A DNA stretch of 64,000 nt from NCBI RefSeq assembly GCF_036013745.1, contig NZ_CP107880.1, forward strand, positions 806,001 to 870,000, given 5' to 3'. The DNA comes from Streptomyces sp. NBC_00483 (GTDB taxonomy: Bacteria > Actinomycetota > Actinomycetes > Streptomycetales > Streptomycetaceae). The stretch's first letter is position 1, and every line of letters begins with the position of its first letter. The notes below the pieces were generated by a model. The model saw only the letters and a list, made by a program, of their open reading frames with translations, had not been told where the DNA came from and searched no databases. Shown here piece after piece: positions 1 to 7,145 of this stretch. Position numbers and translations under genes: made by a program.

Positions 1-1
1 C

Positions 2-871
2 GACAGCGTCCTCGGCCTGGAGGCGGTGCTCGCCGACGGAACGGTGGTCACCACAGGCCGCCGTACCGTCAAGGGCGTCACCGGTTACGACCTGACCGCG
101 CTGCTCACCGGCTCGGAGGGCACCCTCGCGGTGATCACCGGGGCGACCCTGCGCCTGCGGCCCGTCCCGGTGGCGGTGGCCACGCTGGCCGCGTACTTCC
201 CCACCTTCGAGGCGGCCGCCGAGGCCTCGTACGCGATCGCGCGGGCCGGCGTCGAGCCCGCGCTGGCCGAACTGGTCGACGGCCCGGTGCTGCAGGCCAT
301 CGACCCGGCGCTGCGGGAGCGGGGTGCCGCGCTGCTGCTCGTGCAGTGCGACGGGGCGGGCGCGGCGGTGGAGGCCGCGGCGATCGCCCGGCTGATCGCT
401 CCTTCGGCCACCTCGGTGGAGACCACCGAGGACCCGGCCGAGTCGGAAGCACTGCTGGCCGCCCGCCGCCTGGCGCTGCCCGCGCTCGAGAAGCTCGGCC
501 GCCCGCTCATCGAGGACATCGCCGTGCCACGCTCCCGACTCGCGGAGGCGGTGCGGGAGATCCGGGCGATCTCCGCGCGCCATGACGTGCCCGTGTTCAC
601 CATCGCGCACGCGGCCGACGGCAATCTGCACCCGATCGTCGTCGTGGACCGGGCCCTGGACCAACTGCCGGACGCCGCGTGGGAGGCGGCCGGCGAGATC
701 TTCGCCCTGGCACTGCGGCTCGGCGGGACGCTCACCGGGGAGCACGGGGTGGGCCTGCTGAAGCGGCAGTGGGTCGCCGAGGAACTCGGCCCCGCGTCCC
801 ACGCGTTGCAGCGCGGCCTCAAGGAGGTGTTCGACCCGCGGGGCATCCTCAACCCCGGAAAGGCCCTGTGA
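2..871 (+). CDS. FAD-linked oxidase, GlcD-like (5' partial)
   Basis: C-terminal part of a flavin-dependent 2-hydroxyacid oxidase or dehydrogenase of the GlcD / D-lactate dehydrogenase family. The frame is open from base 2, so the true start lies before the window. Visible are the end of the FAD-binding half (VKGVTGYDLTALLTGSEGTL) and the C-terminal cap with two conserved patches, HAADGNLHP and GTLTGEHGVGLLKRQW, which in this family contribute substrate and flavin contacts. It ends with the usual FDPRGILNPGK tail. The substrate (glycolate, D-lactate or another 2-hydroxyacid) cannot be told from this half. The next gene is convergent, 18 bases away. Confidence 0.9.
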   Translation, partial: DSVLGLEAVLADGTVVTTGRRTVKGVTGYDLTALLTGSEGTLAVITGATLRLRPVPVAVATLAAYFPTFEAAAEASYAIARAGVEPALAELVDGPVLQAIDPALRERGAALLLVQCDGAGAAVEAAAIARLIAPSATSVETTEDPAESEALLAARRLALPALEKLGRPLIEDIAVPRSRLAEAVREIRAISARHDVPVFTIAHAADGNLHPIVVVDRALDQLPDAAWEAAGEIFALALRLGGTLTGEHGVGLLKRQWVAEELGPASHALQRGLKEVFDPRGILNPGKAL

Positions 872-889
872 CACCAGGGGCGGGCGGGC

Positions 890-1684
890 TCAGCCGGCGG
901 ACACCGCGTCGATCAGGCGCGTGAGCGCGTCGGCGGCCTTCGCCAGTCCGTCGTTCGGGGTGACCGGCTCGTCGAGGTAGCGGTCGCGGCGCAGTTCCAG
1001 CATGAGGGCGGTGACGCGGGGCTCCGTGCCGTAGTACGTCAGGGGGACGTACGCGCCCGCGAAGGGTGTGTTCACGGCCGTGTCGCCGTACGGGGCGAAG
1101 GCCTCGCGGGCCCGGGCGAGGAGGGTGTCCGGTGTGTGGAACGGGTCGGTGCCCAGGCAGACCGGTGGGCGCGGGTCGCTGCCGTGCAGTTCGTAGGGCA
1201 GGGCCCGGCTCGGGTAGGAGTGGACGTCGATGACGACCGCCCGGCCGGTCGCGGCCAGGCGGTCCGCCACTGCTTGCGTCATGGCCTGGGCGTAGGGGTG
1301 GAAGTACGTGTCGAGCAAGGCCTGCTCGTCCGCCGGGGGTTCGGGGCGCAGTGGATCGCGGTGTGTGGTGCGTGTGTAGACCGCGCCCATGCCGACCGAC
1401 CGCATCTCCTCGCGTTCGTCGGGGAACCGCTCCGGGTCGACGACCAGACGCGAGCGCTCGTTGACGAAGCACCAGGGTGTGACGGACGCGGCCCGCGCGG
1501 CGCGTTCCGCGACGGCCTCGGTGTGGGCGTCGGTGATGAGGTCCAGCTCGTGTTCGAGGGCGGCGTCGTCCAGCAGGAGTCGTGAACGCACCCGCTCCGG
1601 GATCTCACGGGAGGCATGCGGTACGTGCAGGAGCACCGGGGAGTCCGGGTCGCCGGGGTGCAGGCGGTGGGGCGGTGTGGCCAT
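890..1684 (-). CDS. N-formylglutamate amidohydrolase family protein
   Basis: About 264 residues with the N-formylglutamate deformylase fold: LLHVPHASREIP near the N-terminus, LDLITDAHTE, then VVIDVHSYPSRALPYE in the middle, where the family's metal ligands lie. Characterised relatives hydrolyse N-formyl-L-glutamate in histidine degradation. No other hut gene is in view, so the substrate is inferred from family only. I chose the ATG at 1684 because GGGAG sits about 10 bases upstream; a GTG three codons earlier (1693) is too close to that GGGAG. It is transcribed away from the hydrolase-transporter operon that starts at 1813, so about 130 bases hold both promoters. Confidence 0.82.
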   Translation of the reverse strand: MATPPHRLHPGDPDSPVLLHVPHASREIPERVRSRLLLDDAALEHELDLITDAHTEAVAERAARAASVTPWCFVNERSRLVVDPERFPDEREEMRSVGMGAVYTRTTHRDPLRPEPPADEQALLDTYFHPYAQAMTQAVADRLAATGRAVVIDVHSYPSRALPYELHGSDPRPPVCLGTDPFHTPDTLLARAREAFAPYGDTAVNTPFAGAYVPLTYYGTEPRVTALMLELRRDRYLDEPVTPNDGLAKAADALTRLIDAVSAG

Positions 1685-1761
1685 GTGTCCCACTCTCCCA
1701 TCCGTCCATTTCTTGGGACAGGTGGTTTCGAGGTGTGGGCGAGGGGTAGGGAGCCCAGCCG

Positions 1762-1785
1762 CTACTACTGAATGGACAGTGAGTA
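1762..1785. promoter_or_regulatory. Imperfect palindrome upstream of the hydrolase-transporter operon
   Basis: A CTACTACTG ... CAGTGAGTAG arrangement lies 28 bases before the TTG start of the CocE-like gene and between two divergent genes. The two halves match with a one-base offset, so it is a candidate regulator site and not a perfect operator. No regulator gene is adjacent. Confidence 0.25.
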
Positions 1786-1812
1786 GCTGAAGCGCGACAG
1801 GAGTACCTCACC

Positions 1813-3828
1813 TTGCCCGAAGCACCTGCAGAACTCGTGCGCCACCTGTGGATCCCGCTCGCCGACGGCACGCGGCTCGCCGCCCGTGTCTGGCTCCCGG
1901 AGGGCCCCGCACGCCCGGCGCCCGCGATCCTCGAGTACATCCCGTACCGCAAGAACGACGGGACGGCCGACCGCGACAACAGCCTGCACGCCCGCTTCGC
2001 CGCGTCCGGCTACGCCGCCGTCCGCGTCGACCTGCGCGGCAGCGGCGACTCCGACGGGCTGATGCTCGACGAGTACGCGCAGCAGGAGCTGGACGACGGT
2101 GTCGAGGTCATCGCGTGGCTCGCCGAGCAGGAGTGGTGCGACGGCACCGTGGGCATGATCGGCAAGTCGTGGGGCGGCTTCAACGGCCTCCAGATCGCGG
2201 CCCTGCGCCCGCCCGCGCTCAAGGCGATCGTGACGGTCTGCTCGACGGACGACCGGTACGCCGACGACGTGCACTACACGGGCGGTTCGCTGATCGCCTC
2301 CGAGATGCTGCCGTGGGCGTCGACGATGCTCGCCTACAACGCGCGGCCCGCCGACCCCGCCGTGGTCGGCGACGCCTGGCGCGAGCGGTGGCTGGAGCGG
2401 ATGGCGGACACCCCGGTGTACGTCGAGGAGTGGCTGCGGCACCAGACCCGCGACGCCTTCTGGAAGCACGGCTCGGTGTGCGAGGACTTCGGGGCGATCG
2501 AGGCGCCGGTGCTCGCGGTGGGCGGCTGGTACGACCCGTACTGCGGCGCCGTACTGCGCCTCCTCGAAGGGGTGAGCAACGCTCCGGTGCGGGCGCTCGT
2601 CGGGCCGTGGGCACACACGTATCCGCACCAGGCGGCGCCCGGGCCCGCGATCGACTTCCACGGTGAAGTGGTGCGCTGGTTCGACCAGTTCCTGCGCGGC
2701 AAGGACACCGGGGCCCTGGAGGATCCGGCGCTGCGCGCATGGCTGCCCGAGTGGGCGGCGCCCGGCGGCGATCGCGAGCAGCGGCCCGGCCGGTGGGTGG
2801 CCGAGCAGCAGTGGCCGTCGGAGCGCATCGAGCGGCAGGAGTTCGCGCTGGCCGGCGAGTCGGCGGGCGAGGCGGTCGAGCACGACCCGCTGCGCTTCAG
2901 GGACGCGCACCTCGACAGCACGCGCGTGCTCGGCACTGCGGGCGGCAGCTGGCTCCAATTCGGTGACGCGGCCGGGCAGTTCGGCCCGCAGGGCGGCGAC
3001 GACGGGCTCGCGCACTGCTTCACCACCGCGCCGCTCGACGAGCGCGCGGAGATCCTCGGCGCACCGTCCGTAACGCTGCGGGTGAGCGCCGACCGGCCCG
3101 CCGCGCAGCTCGCGGTGCGGCTCAACGATGTGGCTCCGGACGGCAGTTCGCGGCTCATCACGCGCGGCCTGCTCAACCTCACGCACCGCGAGGGCCACGA
3201 GGAGACGCTGCCGCTGGAGCCCGGGCAGGCCTACGACGTGAGCGTGCCGCTGGTGGCGACCGCGCACGCCTTCGCGCCCGGCCACCGCATCCGGGTCGCG
3301 GTCTCGTCCTCGTACTGGCCGCTGGCCTGGCCGTCCCCCGAGCCGGTCACGGTCACCCTGCACCCCTCCCCCGCCACCGCGCTCCACCTGCCGGTCCGGC
3401 CGCCGACGGACGCGGACGACGAGCTTCGCCCCTACGGGGAGCCGCAGCCGGACCTGCCGGTCGAGCTGTCCACGTCCGGTGAGGGCACCTCGCGGCGGAT
3501 CGAGCACGACCCGGTCACCGGCCGCACGGTCGTCGAACTCGTCATTCGTGACGGGCAGTTCAAGGACCTCACCGACGGCCTGTGGAAGCGCGGCGACGCC
3601 GTCGATCGCTTCTCGCTCACCGAGGGCGACCCGTCCTCCGCCGTCGTGGAGTGCGAGCGCACCGAGGAGGGCGGGCGCGGCGACTGGCACTGGAAGGTCG
3701 TCACGCACAGCCGGATGACCGCCGACGCCTCCGCGTTCACCGTCGTCAACACCCTCACCGCCTACGAAGGGGACACCCGCGTCTTCGACCGCACCACGGA
3801 CGCAGTGATTCCCCGGCAGGGAGTCTGA
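1813..3828 (+). CDS. CocE/NonD-family serine hydrolase
   Basis: A 671-residue S15/CocE-type hydrolase. The alpha/beta-hydrolase domain has the nucleophile elbow GKSWGG (Ser119), the acid in GGWYDPY (Asp241) and the histidine in GPWAHTYPH (His268). The C-terminal jelly-roll domain of the family follows (from about residue 370 on). Relatives cleave esters (cocaine esterase) or amide/peptide bonds (X-prolyl dipeptidyl peptidase). No signal peptide is seen, so it is probably cytoplasmic. The start is a TTG at 1813 preceded by AGGAG with nine bases spacing. Only two bases separate its stop from the next gene, so it is the first gene of the betaine-type ABC transporter operon, which suggests it processes an imported quaternary-amine compound. 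That last point is inference. Confidence 0.88.
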   Translation: MPEAPAELVRHLWIPLADGTRLAARVWLPEGPARPAPAILEYIPYRKNDGTADRDNSLHARFAASGYAAVRVDLRGSGDSDGLMLDEYAQQELDDGVEVIAWLAEQEWCDGTVGMIGKSWGGFNGLQIAALRPPALKAIVTVCSTDDRYADDVHYTGGSLIASEMLPWASTMLAYNARPADPAVVGDAWRERWLERMADTPVYVEEWLRHQTRDAFWKHGSVCEDFGAIEAPVLAVGGWYDPYCGAVLRLLEGVSNAPVRALVGPWAHTYPHQAAPGPAIDFHGEVVRWFDQFLRGKDTGALEDPALRAWLPEWAAPGGDREQRPGRWVAEQQWPSERIERQEFALAGESAGEAVEHDPLRFRDAHLDSTRVLGTAGGSWLQFGDAAGQFGPQGGDDGLAHCFTTAPLDERAEILGAPSVTLRVSADRPAAQLAVRLNDVAPDGSSRLITRGLLNLTHREGHEETLPLEPGQAYDVSVPLVATAHAFAPGHRIRVAVSSSYWPLAWPSPEPVTVTLHPSPATALHLPVRPPTDADDELRPYGEPQPDLPVELSTSGEGTSRRIEHDPVTGRTVVELVIRDGQFKDLTDGLWKRGDAVDRFSLTEGDPSSAVVECERTEEGGRGDWHWKVVTHSRMTADASAFTVVNTLTAYEGDTRVFDRTTDAVIPRQGV

Positions 3829-3830
3829 AC

Positions 3831-4727
3831 ATGCGCAGACGCACGTTCCTGACCGGCTCGCTCGGTGTCGTCGCGGCCGCCGGAGTGGCCACGGCCACCG
3901 GGTCGGCCGCCGGCACGGGCCCCGTGATCACGGTCGGCTCCAAGCAGTTCACCGAGTCGTGGGTGATGGGCGAGCTGTACGCCCAGATCCTGCGCAAGCG
4001 CGGCTTCGACGTCGTCCTCAAGTCCAACGTGGGCAGCGCCGACCTCATCGACCGCGCGCTGCGCAACGGGCAGATCGACCTGTACCCGGAGTACACGGGC
4101 GTCATTCTGCAGACGTTCGCGATGCCCAAGCACATGCCGACGACGGCGCGCGACACATACGAGGCGGCGAAGAAGTTCGAGGCGGGGCGCGGGATCTCGC
4201 TGCTGCCGCCGACGCCCTTCCAGAACCGCAACGCCGTCGCCGTGCGCACCGCCGACGCCCGCAAGCACAAGCTGAAGACCGTCGGCGACCTCAAGCGTCT
4301 GGGGAAGATCTCGTACGCCGAGTACCCCGACAACATCACGGGACCGCTCGGCTTCGACGCCGTCGTCAAGGCGTACGGGCTGCACGACATGAAGGTGCGG
4401 CCGCTCAACATCGGCCTGCAGTACCCGGCACTGAAGAACGGGGACGTGGACGCGGCCGACGTGTTCACCACCGACCCTCAGCTGCGCCGCTACGACTTCA
4501 CCATCCTCGACGACGACCAGGCCATCTTCGGGTTCCAGAACGTCTCCCCCGTCGTGCGCACGTCCCTCGTCGAGAAGTACGGCAAGCGGCTCACCGAACC
4601 GCTGAACGCCGTCGACGAGTTGCTCACGGAGGAAGCCATGCAGGCCCTGAACGAGGCCGCCGCGATGATGCGGCTGAGCCCGGCGAAGGTCGCCGACCGG
4701 TTCCTGAGAGCGAACAAGCTGATATGA
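3831..4727 (+). CDS. Glycine betaine/choline-type ABC transporter substrate-binding protein
   Basis: A 298-residue OpuAC/ProX-class binding protein. The N-terminus RRRTFLTGS followed by an alanine-rich stretch is a Tat signal. The mature part opens with ITVGSKQFTESWVMGELYAQ, typical of the OsmF/OpuCC group, and contains DLYPEYTGV and ADVFTTDPQL. It would capture glycine betaine, choline, carnitine or a related compound outside the membrane and deliver it to the two permeases downstream. There is no lipobox cysteine in the signal region, which is unusual because Gram-positive binding proteins are normally lipoproteins. Its stop overlaps the next start (ATGA at 4724). Confidence 0.92.
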   Translation: MRRRTFLTGSLGVVAAAGVATATGSAAGTGPVITVGSKQFTESWVMGELYAQILRKRGFDVVLKSNVGSADLIDRALRNGQIDLYPEYTGVILQTFAMPKHMPTTARDTYEAAKKFEAGRGISLLPPTPFQNRNAVAVRTADARKHKLKTVGDLKRLGKISYAEYPDNITGPLGFDAVVKAYGLHDMKVRPLNIGLQYPALKNGDVDAADVFTTDPQLRRYDFTILDDDQAIFGFQNVSPVVRTSLVEKYGKRLTEPLNAVDELLTEEAMQALNEAAAMMRLSPAKVADRFLRANKLI

Positions 4728-5716
4728 CCGTGACCGAGGAGCATTCCACGATGCAGACCGCTGGCGCCGCCGACGACATAGTTTTCGACTCGGCCACCAA
4801 GACGTACGACGGCACGGGCGAGCCCGCGGTCGACGCGCTGTCCCTGACCGTCCCCGCGGGCGAGATCTGTGTCCTGCTCGGCGCCTCCGGGTGCGGCAAG
4901 ACGACCGCGCTCACCCTCGTCAACCGGCTCACCGAACTGACGAGCGGGGACATCCGGATCGGCGGCAGCAGCATCCGCGAGCAGGACGTCATCGAACTGC
5001 GGCGCGGCATCGGCTACGTCATCCAACAGGCCGGTCTCTTCCCGCACTTGACGATCGAGGAGAACGTCGCGACGGTGCCGCAGGTGCTCGGCTGGAAGAA
5101 GCCGAGGATCGCGGAGCGCTCGCGCGAGCTGCTCGAACTGGTCGGCCTCCCGCACAAGGAGTACGCCCACCGCTACCCCTCGCAGCTCTCCGGCGGCCAG
5201 CGCCAACGCGTCGGCATCGCACGGGCGTTGGCGGCAGACCCGCCCATCATGCTGATGGACGAGCCGTTCGGCGCGCTCGACCCGGTGACGCGCGAGCACG
5301 TGCAGGACGAGTTCCTGCGCCTCCAGGAGCAGGTGCAGAAGACGACGCTGTTCGTCAGCCACGACATCGACGAGGCCGTCCGCATGGGCGACCGCATCGC
5401 GATCCTCGCCAAGGGCGGCAAGCTGCTCCAGTACGACACCCCGGAGCGGATCCTGCGCGAGCCCGCCGACGACTACGTGGCCCGCTTCGTCGGCACGGAC
5501 CGTGGGCTGAAGGCGCTGACCCTGCGCACGCTCGGCGACCTGAAGCTGGAGCCGGCGGACGAGGACGGGTCCGACGACGTGCTGCGCACGAGCGACACAC
5601 TGCGCACCGCCCTGTCGGTGCTGATGGCCGGCGGCGCCGAGCGGCTGTCCGTCACGGACGAGGCCGGAAAGCCGGTGGGCTCCGTCACCGTCGAGCTCAT
5701 ACGGGAGGCGGCGTGA
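4724..5716 (+). CDS. Quaternary-amine ABC transporter ATP-binding protein
   Basis: A 330-residue OpuCA/ProV-like ATPase. Walker A GASGCGKTT at 53-61, Q-loop region VIQQAGLFPHLT, signature LSGGQRQR from 155, Walker B IMLMDEP from 175, and H-loop SHDIDEA. The family's regulatory CBS portion survives as a short C-terminal segment (about 285-330, ending VTDEAGKPVGSVTVELI), where ProV/OpuCA carry CBS modules that sense ionic strength. It overlaps its neighbours on both sides by four bases (ATGA at the start, GTGA at the end), so the operon is translationally coupled. Confidence 0.94.
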   Translation: MTVTEEHSTMQTAGAADDIVFDSATKTYDGTGEPAVDALSLTVPAGEICVLLGASGCGKTTALTLVNRLTELTSGDIRIGGSSIREQDVIELRRGIGYVIQQAGLFPHLTIEENVATVPQVLGWKKPRIAERSRELLELVGLPHKEYAHRYPSQLSGGQRQRVGIARALAADPPIMLMDEPFGALDPVTREHVQDEFLRLQEQVQKTTLFVSHDIDEAVRMGDRIAILAKGGKLLQYDTPERILREPADDYVARFVGTDRGLKALTLRTLGDLKLEPADEDGSDDVLRTSDTLRTALSVLMAGGAERLSVTDEAGKPVGSVTVELIREAA

Positions 5717-6447
5717 GCGGGTTGCTGTCCCTGGCGGCGGGGCCCGACCCCGTCATCCCCGACTTCGGCACGGTCAGTTCGTGTGTGCGCGACAACGGCG
5801 TGTTCTGCGTCGACTGGTTCACCGCAAACTTCTCCAGCGTGTTCGGCCCGGCCCTCGTCCAGCATGTGCGCCTCACGATGATCGCGGTCGGGATCGGCTT
5901 CCTGATCGCGTTCCCGCTGGCTCTCCTTGCCCACTTCCGGAAGTGGCTGGTCAGGCCGCTGGGCGGGCTGACGTCGTTCCTCTACACGATCCCGCCGATG
6001 GCGCTGTTCACGCTGCTCGTCCCTGTGTCGGGGCTGTCCGTGCTCACCGCCGAGATCGCCCTGGTCGCGTACACGCTGATGGTGCTGTTCAAGTCGACGG
6101 TCACCGGGCTCGGCGAGGTGCCGGAGGACGTGCGCCGAGCGGGGGTCGGCATGGGCCTGACCCGGCGCGAGATCCTGTGGCGCATCGAGCTGCCGCTCGC
6201 GCTGCCCGCCGTGATCAGCGGGCTGCGGGTGGCGACCGTGACCACGATCAGCGTGGTCGAGATCGCCGCGTTCATCATCGACCAGGGGCTCGGTTCGCCG
6301 ATCATTCAGGGCCTCCAGTCGCCGTTCAACACGCAGTTCATCGGGGCCGGTCTGCTCGCCGTGGCGCTCGCGCTCGCCGCCGACGGACTGCTCGTGCTGC
6401 TCGGCCGGGCGCTCACGCCGTGGGCCAGGACGCGGAGGACCGTCTGA
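5713..6447 (+). CDS. Quaternary-amine ABC transporter permease 1
   Basis: A 244-residue OpuCB/OpuCD-type membrane protein with about five or six hydrophobic segments. It has the cytoplasmic EAA-like loop (MGLTRREILWRIELPLALPAVISGLR) that docks on the ATPase. A longer N-terminal periplasmic part (residues 1-45, with Cys-containing SSCVRDNGVFCVDWF) precedes the first membrane span. The GTG start overlaps the ATPase stop. Confidence 0.92.
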   Translation: MSGLLSLAAGPDPVIPDFGTVSSCVRDNGVFCVDWFTANFSSVFGPALVQHVRLTMIAVGIGFLIAFPLALLAHFRKWLVRPLGGLTSFLYTIPPMALFTLLVPVSGLSVLTAEIALVAYTLMVLFKSTVTGLGEVPEDVRRAGVGMGLTRREILWRIELPLALPAVISGLRVATVTTISVVEIAAFIIDQGLGSPIIQGLQSPFNTQFIGAGLLAVALALAADGLLVLLGRALTPWARTRRTV

Positions 6448-7091
6448 TGCACACCTTCCTCTCGAGTTTCTCGTTCATGGCCGACCACTTCGGCCTGCTG
6501 CTCAGCCGGACCGTCGACCATCTGCTGCTCTCCGCGGCCGGCGTCGCCGTGGCCCTGGTGATCGCGGTGCCGCTCGGTGTGTGGCTCGGGCACCGCGGCA
6601 AGGGCTCGTTCCTGACGGTCAGCATCTCCAACATCGGCCGGGCGCTGCCGTCCCTGGCCCTCATCGCGATCTTCCTGGGCCTGCTCGGCATCGGCTTCGT
6701 GAACGTCATGACGGCGCTGGTCATCATGGCGATCCCGCCGGTGCTCACGCACGCGTACCTGGGTGTGGAGCAGGTCGACGCGGACCTGGTGCGGGCCGCG
6801 CGCGGCATGGGTCTGACGCAGTGGCAGATCCTGTGGCGCGTCGAACTGCCCCTCGCCCTCCCGGTGTTGTTCACCGGCATCCGGATCGCCGTCGTGTACG
6901 TCATCTCCAGCGCGACCCTGGCGGCCGTCGCGGGCGGCGGCGGGCTCGGCGACATCATCCTCAACCAGGTGTCGTACGGCCTGTCGGGCGTCATCGCCGC
7001 GGCGCTGTGGGTGGCGGTCCTGGCGCTGGTCGCCGACGGCCTGTTCGGGGCCGTCGGCAACCGGCTCTCGCCGCGTGGGACGCGCGTCTAG
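6447..7091 (+). CDS. Quaternary-amine ABC transporter permease 2
   Basis: A 214-residue second permease of the same importer, homologous to the preceding gene (matching loop MGLTQWQILWRVELPLALPVL). Start and previous stop share one base (TGATG). The heteromeric permease pair resembles OpuCB/OpuCD and YehW/YehY more than single-permease ProW systems. Its stop codon lies inside the first unit of a 13-bp tandem repeat (7081-7145). Confidence 0.92.
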   Translation: MHTFLSSFSFMADHFGLLLSRTVDHLLLSAAGVAVALVIAVPLGVWLGHRGKGSFLTVSISNIGRALPSLALIAIFLGLLGIGFVNVMTALVIMAIPPVLTHAYLGVEQVDADLVRAARGMGLTQWQILWRVELPLALPVLFTGIRIAVVYVISSATLAAVAGGGGLGDIILNQVSYGLSGVIAAALWVAVLALVADGLFGAVGNRLSPRGTRV

Positions 7092-7145
7092 AACGACCGT
7101 CTGGGACGACCGTCTGGGACGGGCGTCCGGGACGCGCGTCTAGAT
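7081..7145. repeat. Five-unit 13-bp tandem repeat between two convergent genes
   Basis: Five consecutive 13-base units, starting cgcgcgtctagaa, then cgaccgtctggga twice, cgggcgtccggga, and cgcgcgtctagat. The two outer units are the same except for the last base. The first carries the stop TAG (7089-7091) of the + strand permease, and the last carries the stop (7140-7142) of the - strand amidohydrolase. No hairpin terminator is otherwise visible between the two genes. Confidence 0.85.

Noticed and set aside
1765..3708. A 647-codon frame opposite the CocE-like gene
   Set aside because: It is the antisense of a gene with a complete catalytic triad; it has no motifs and an RPG-rich shadow composition.
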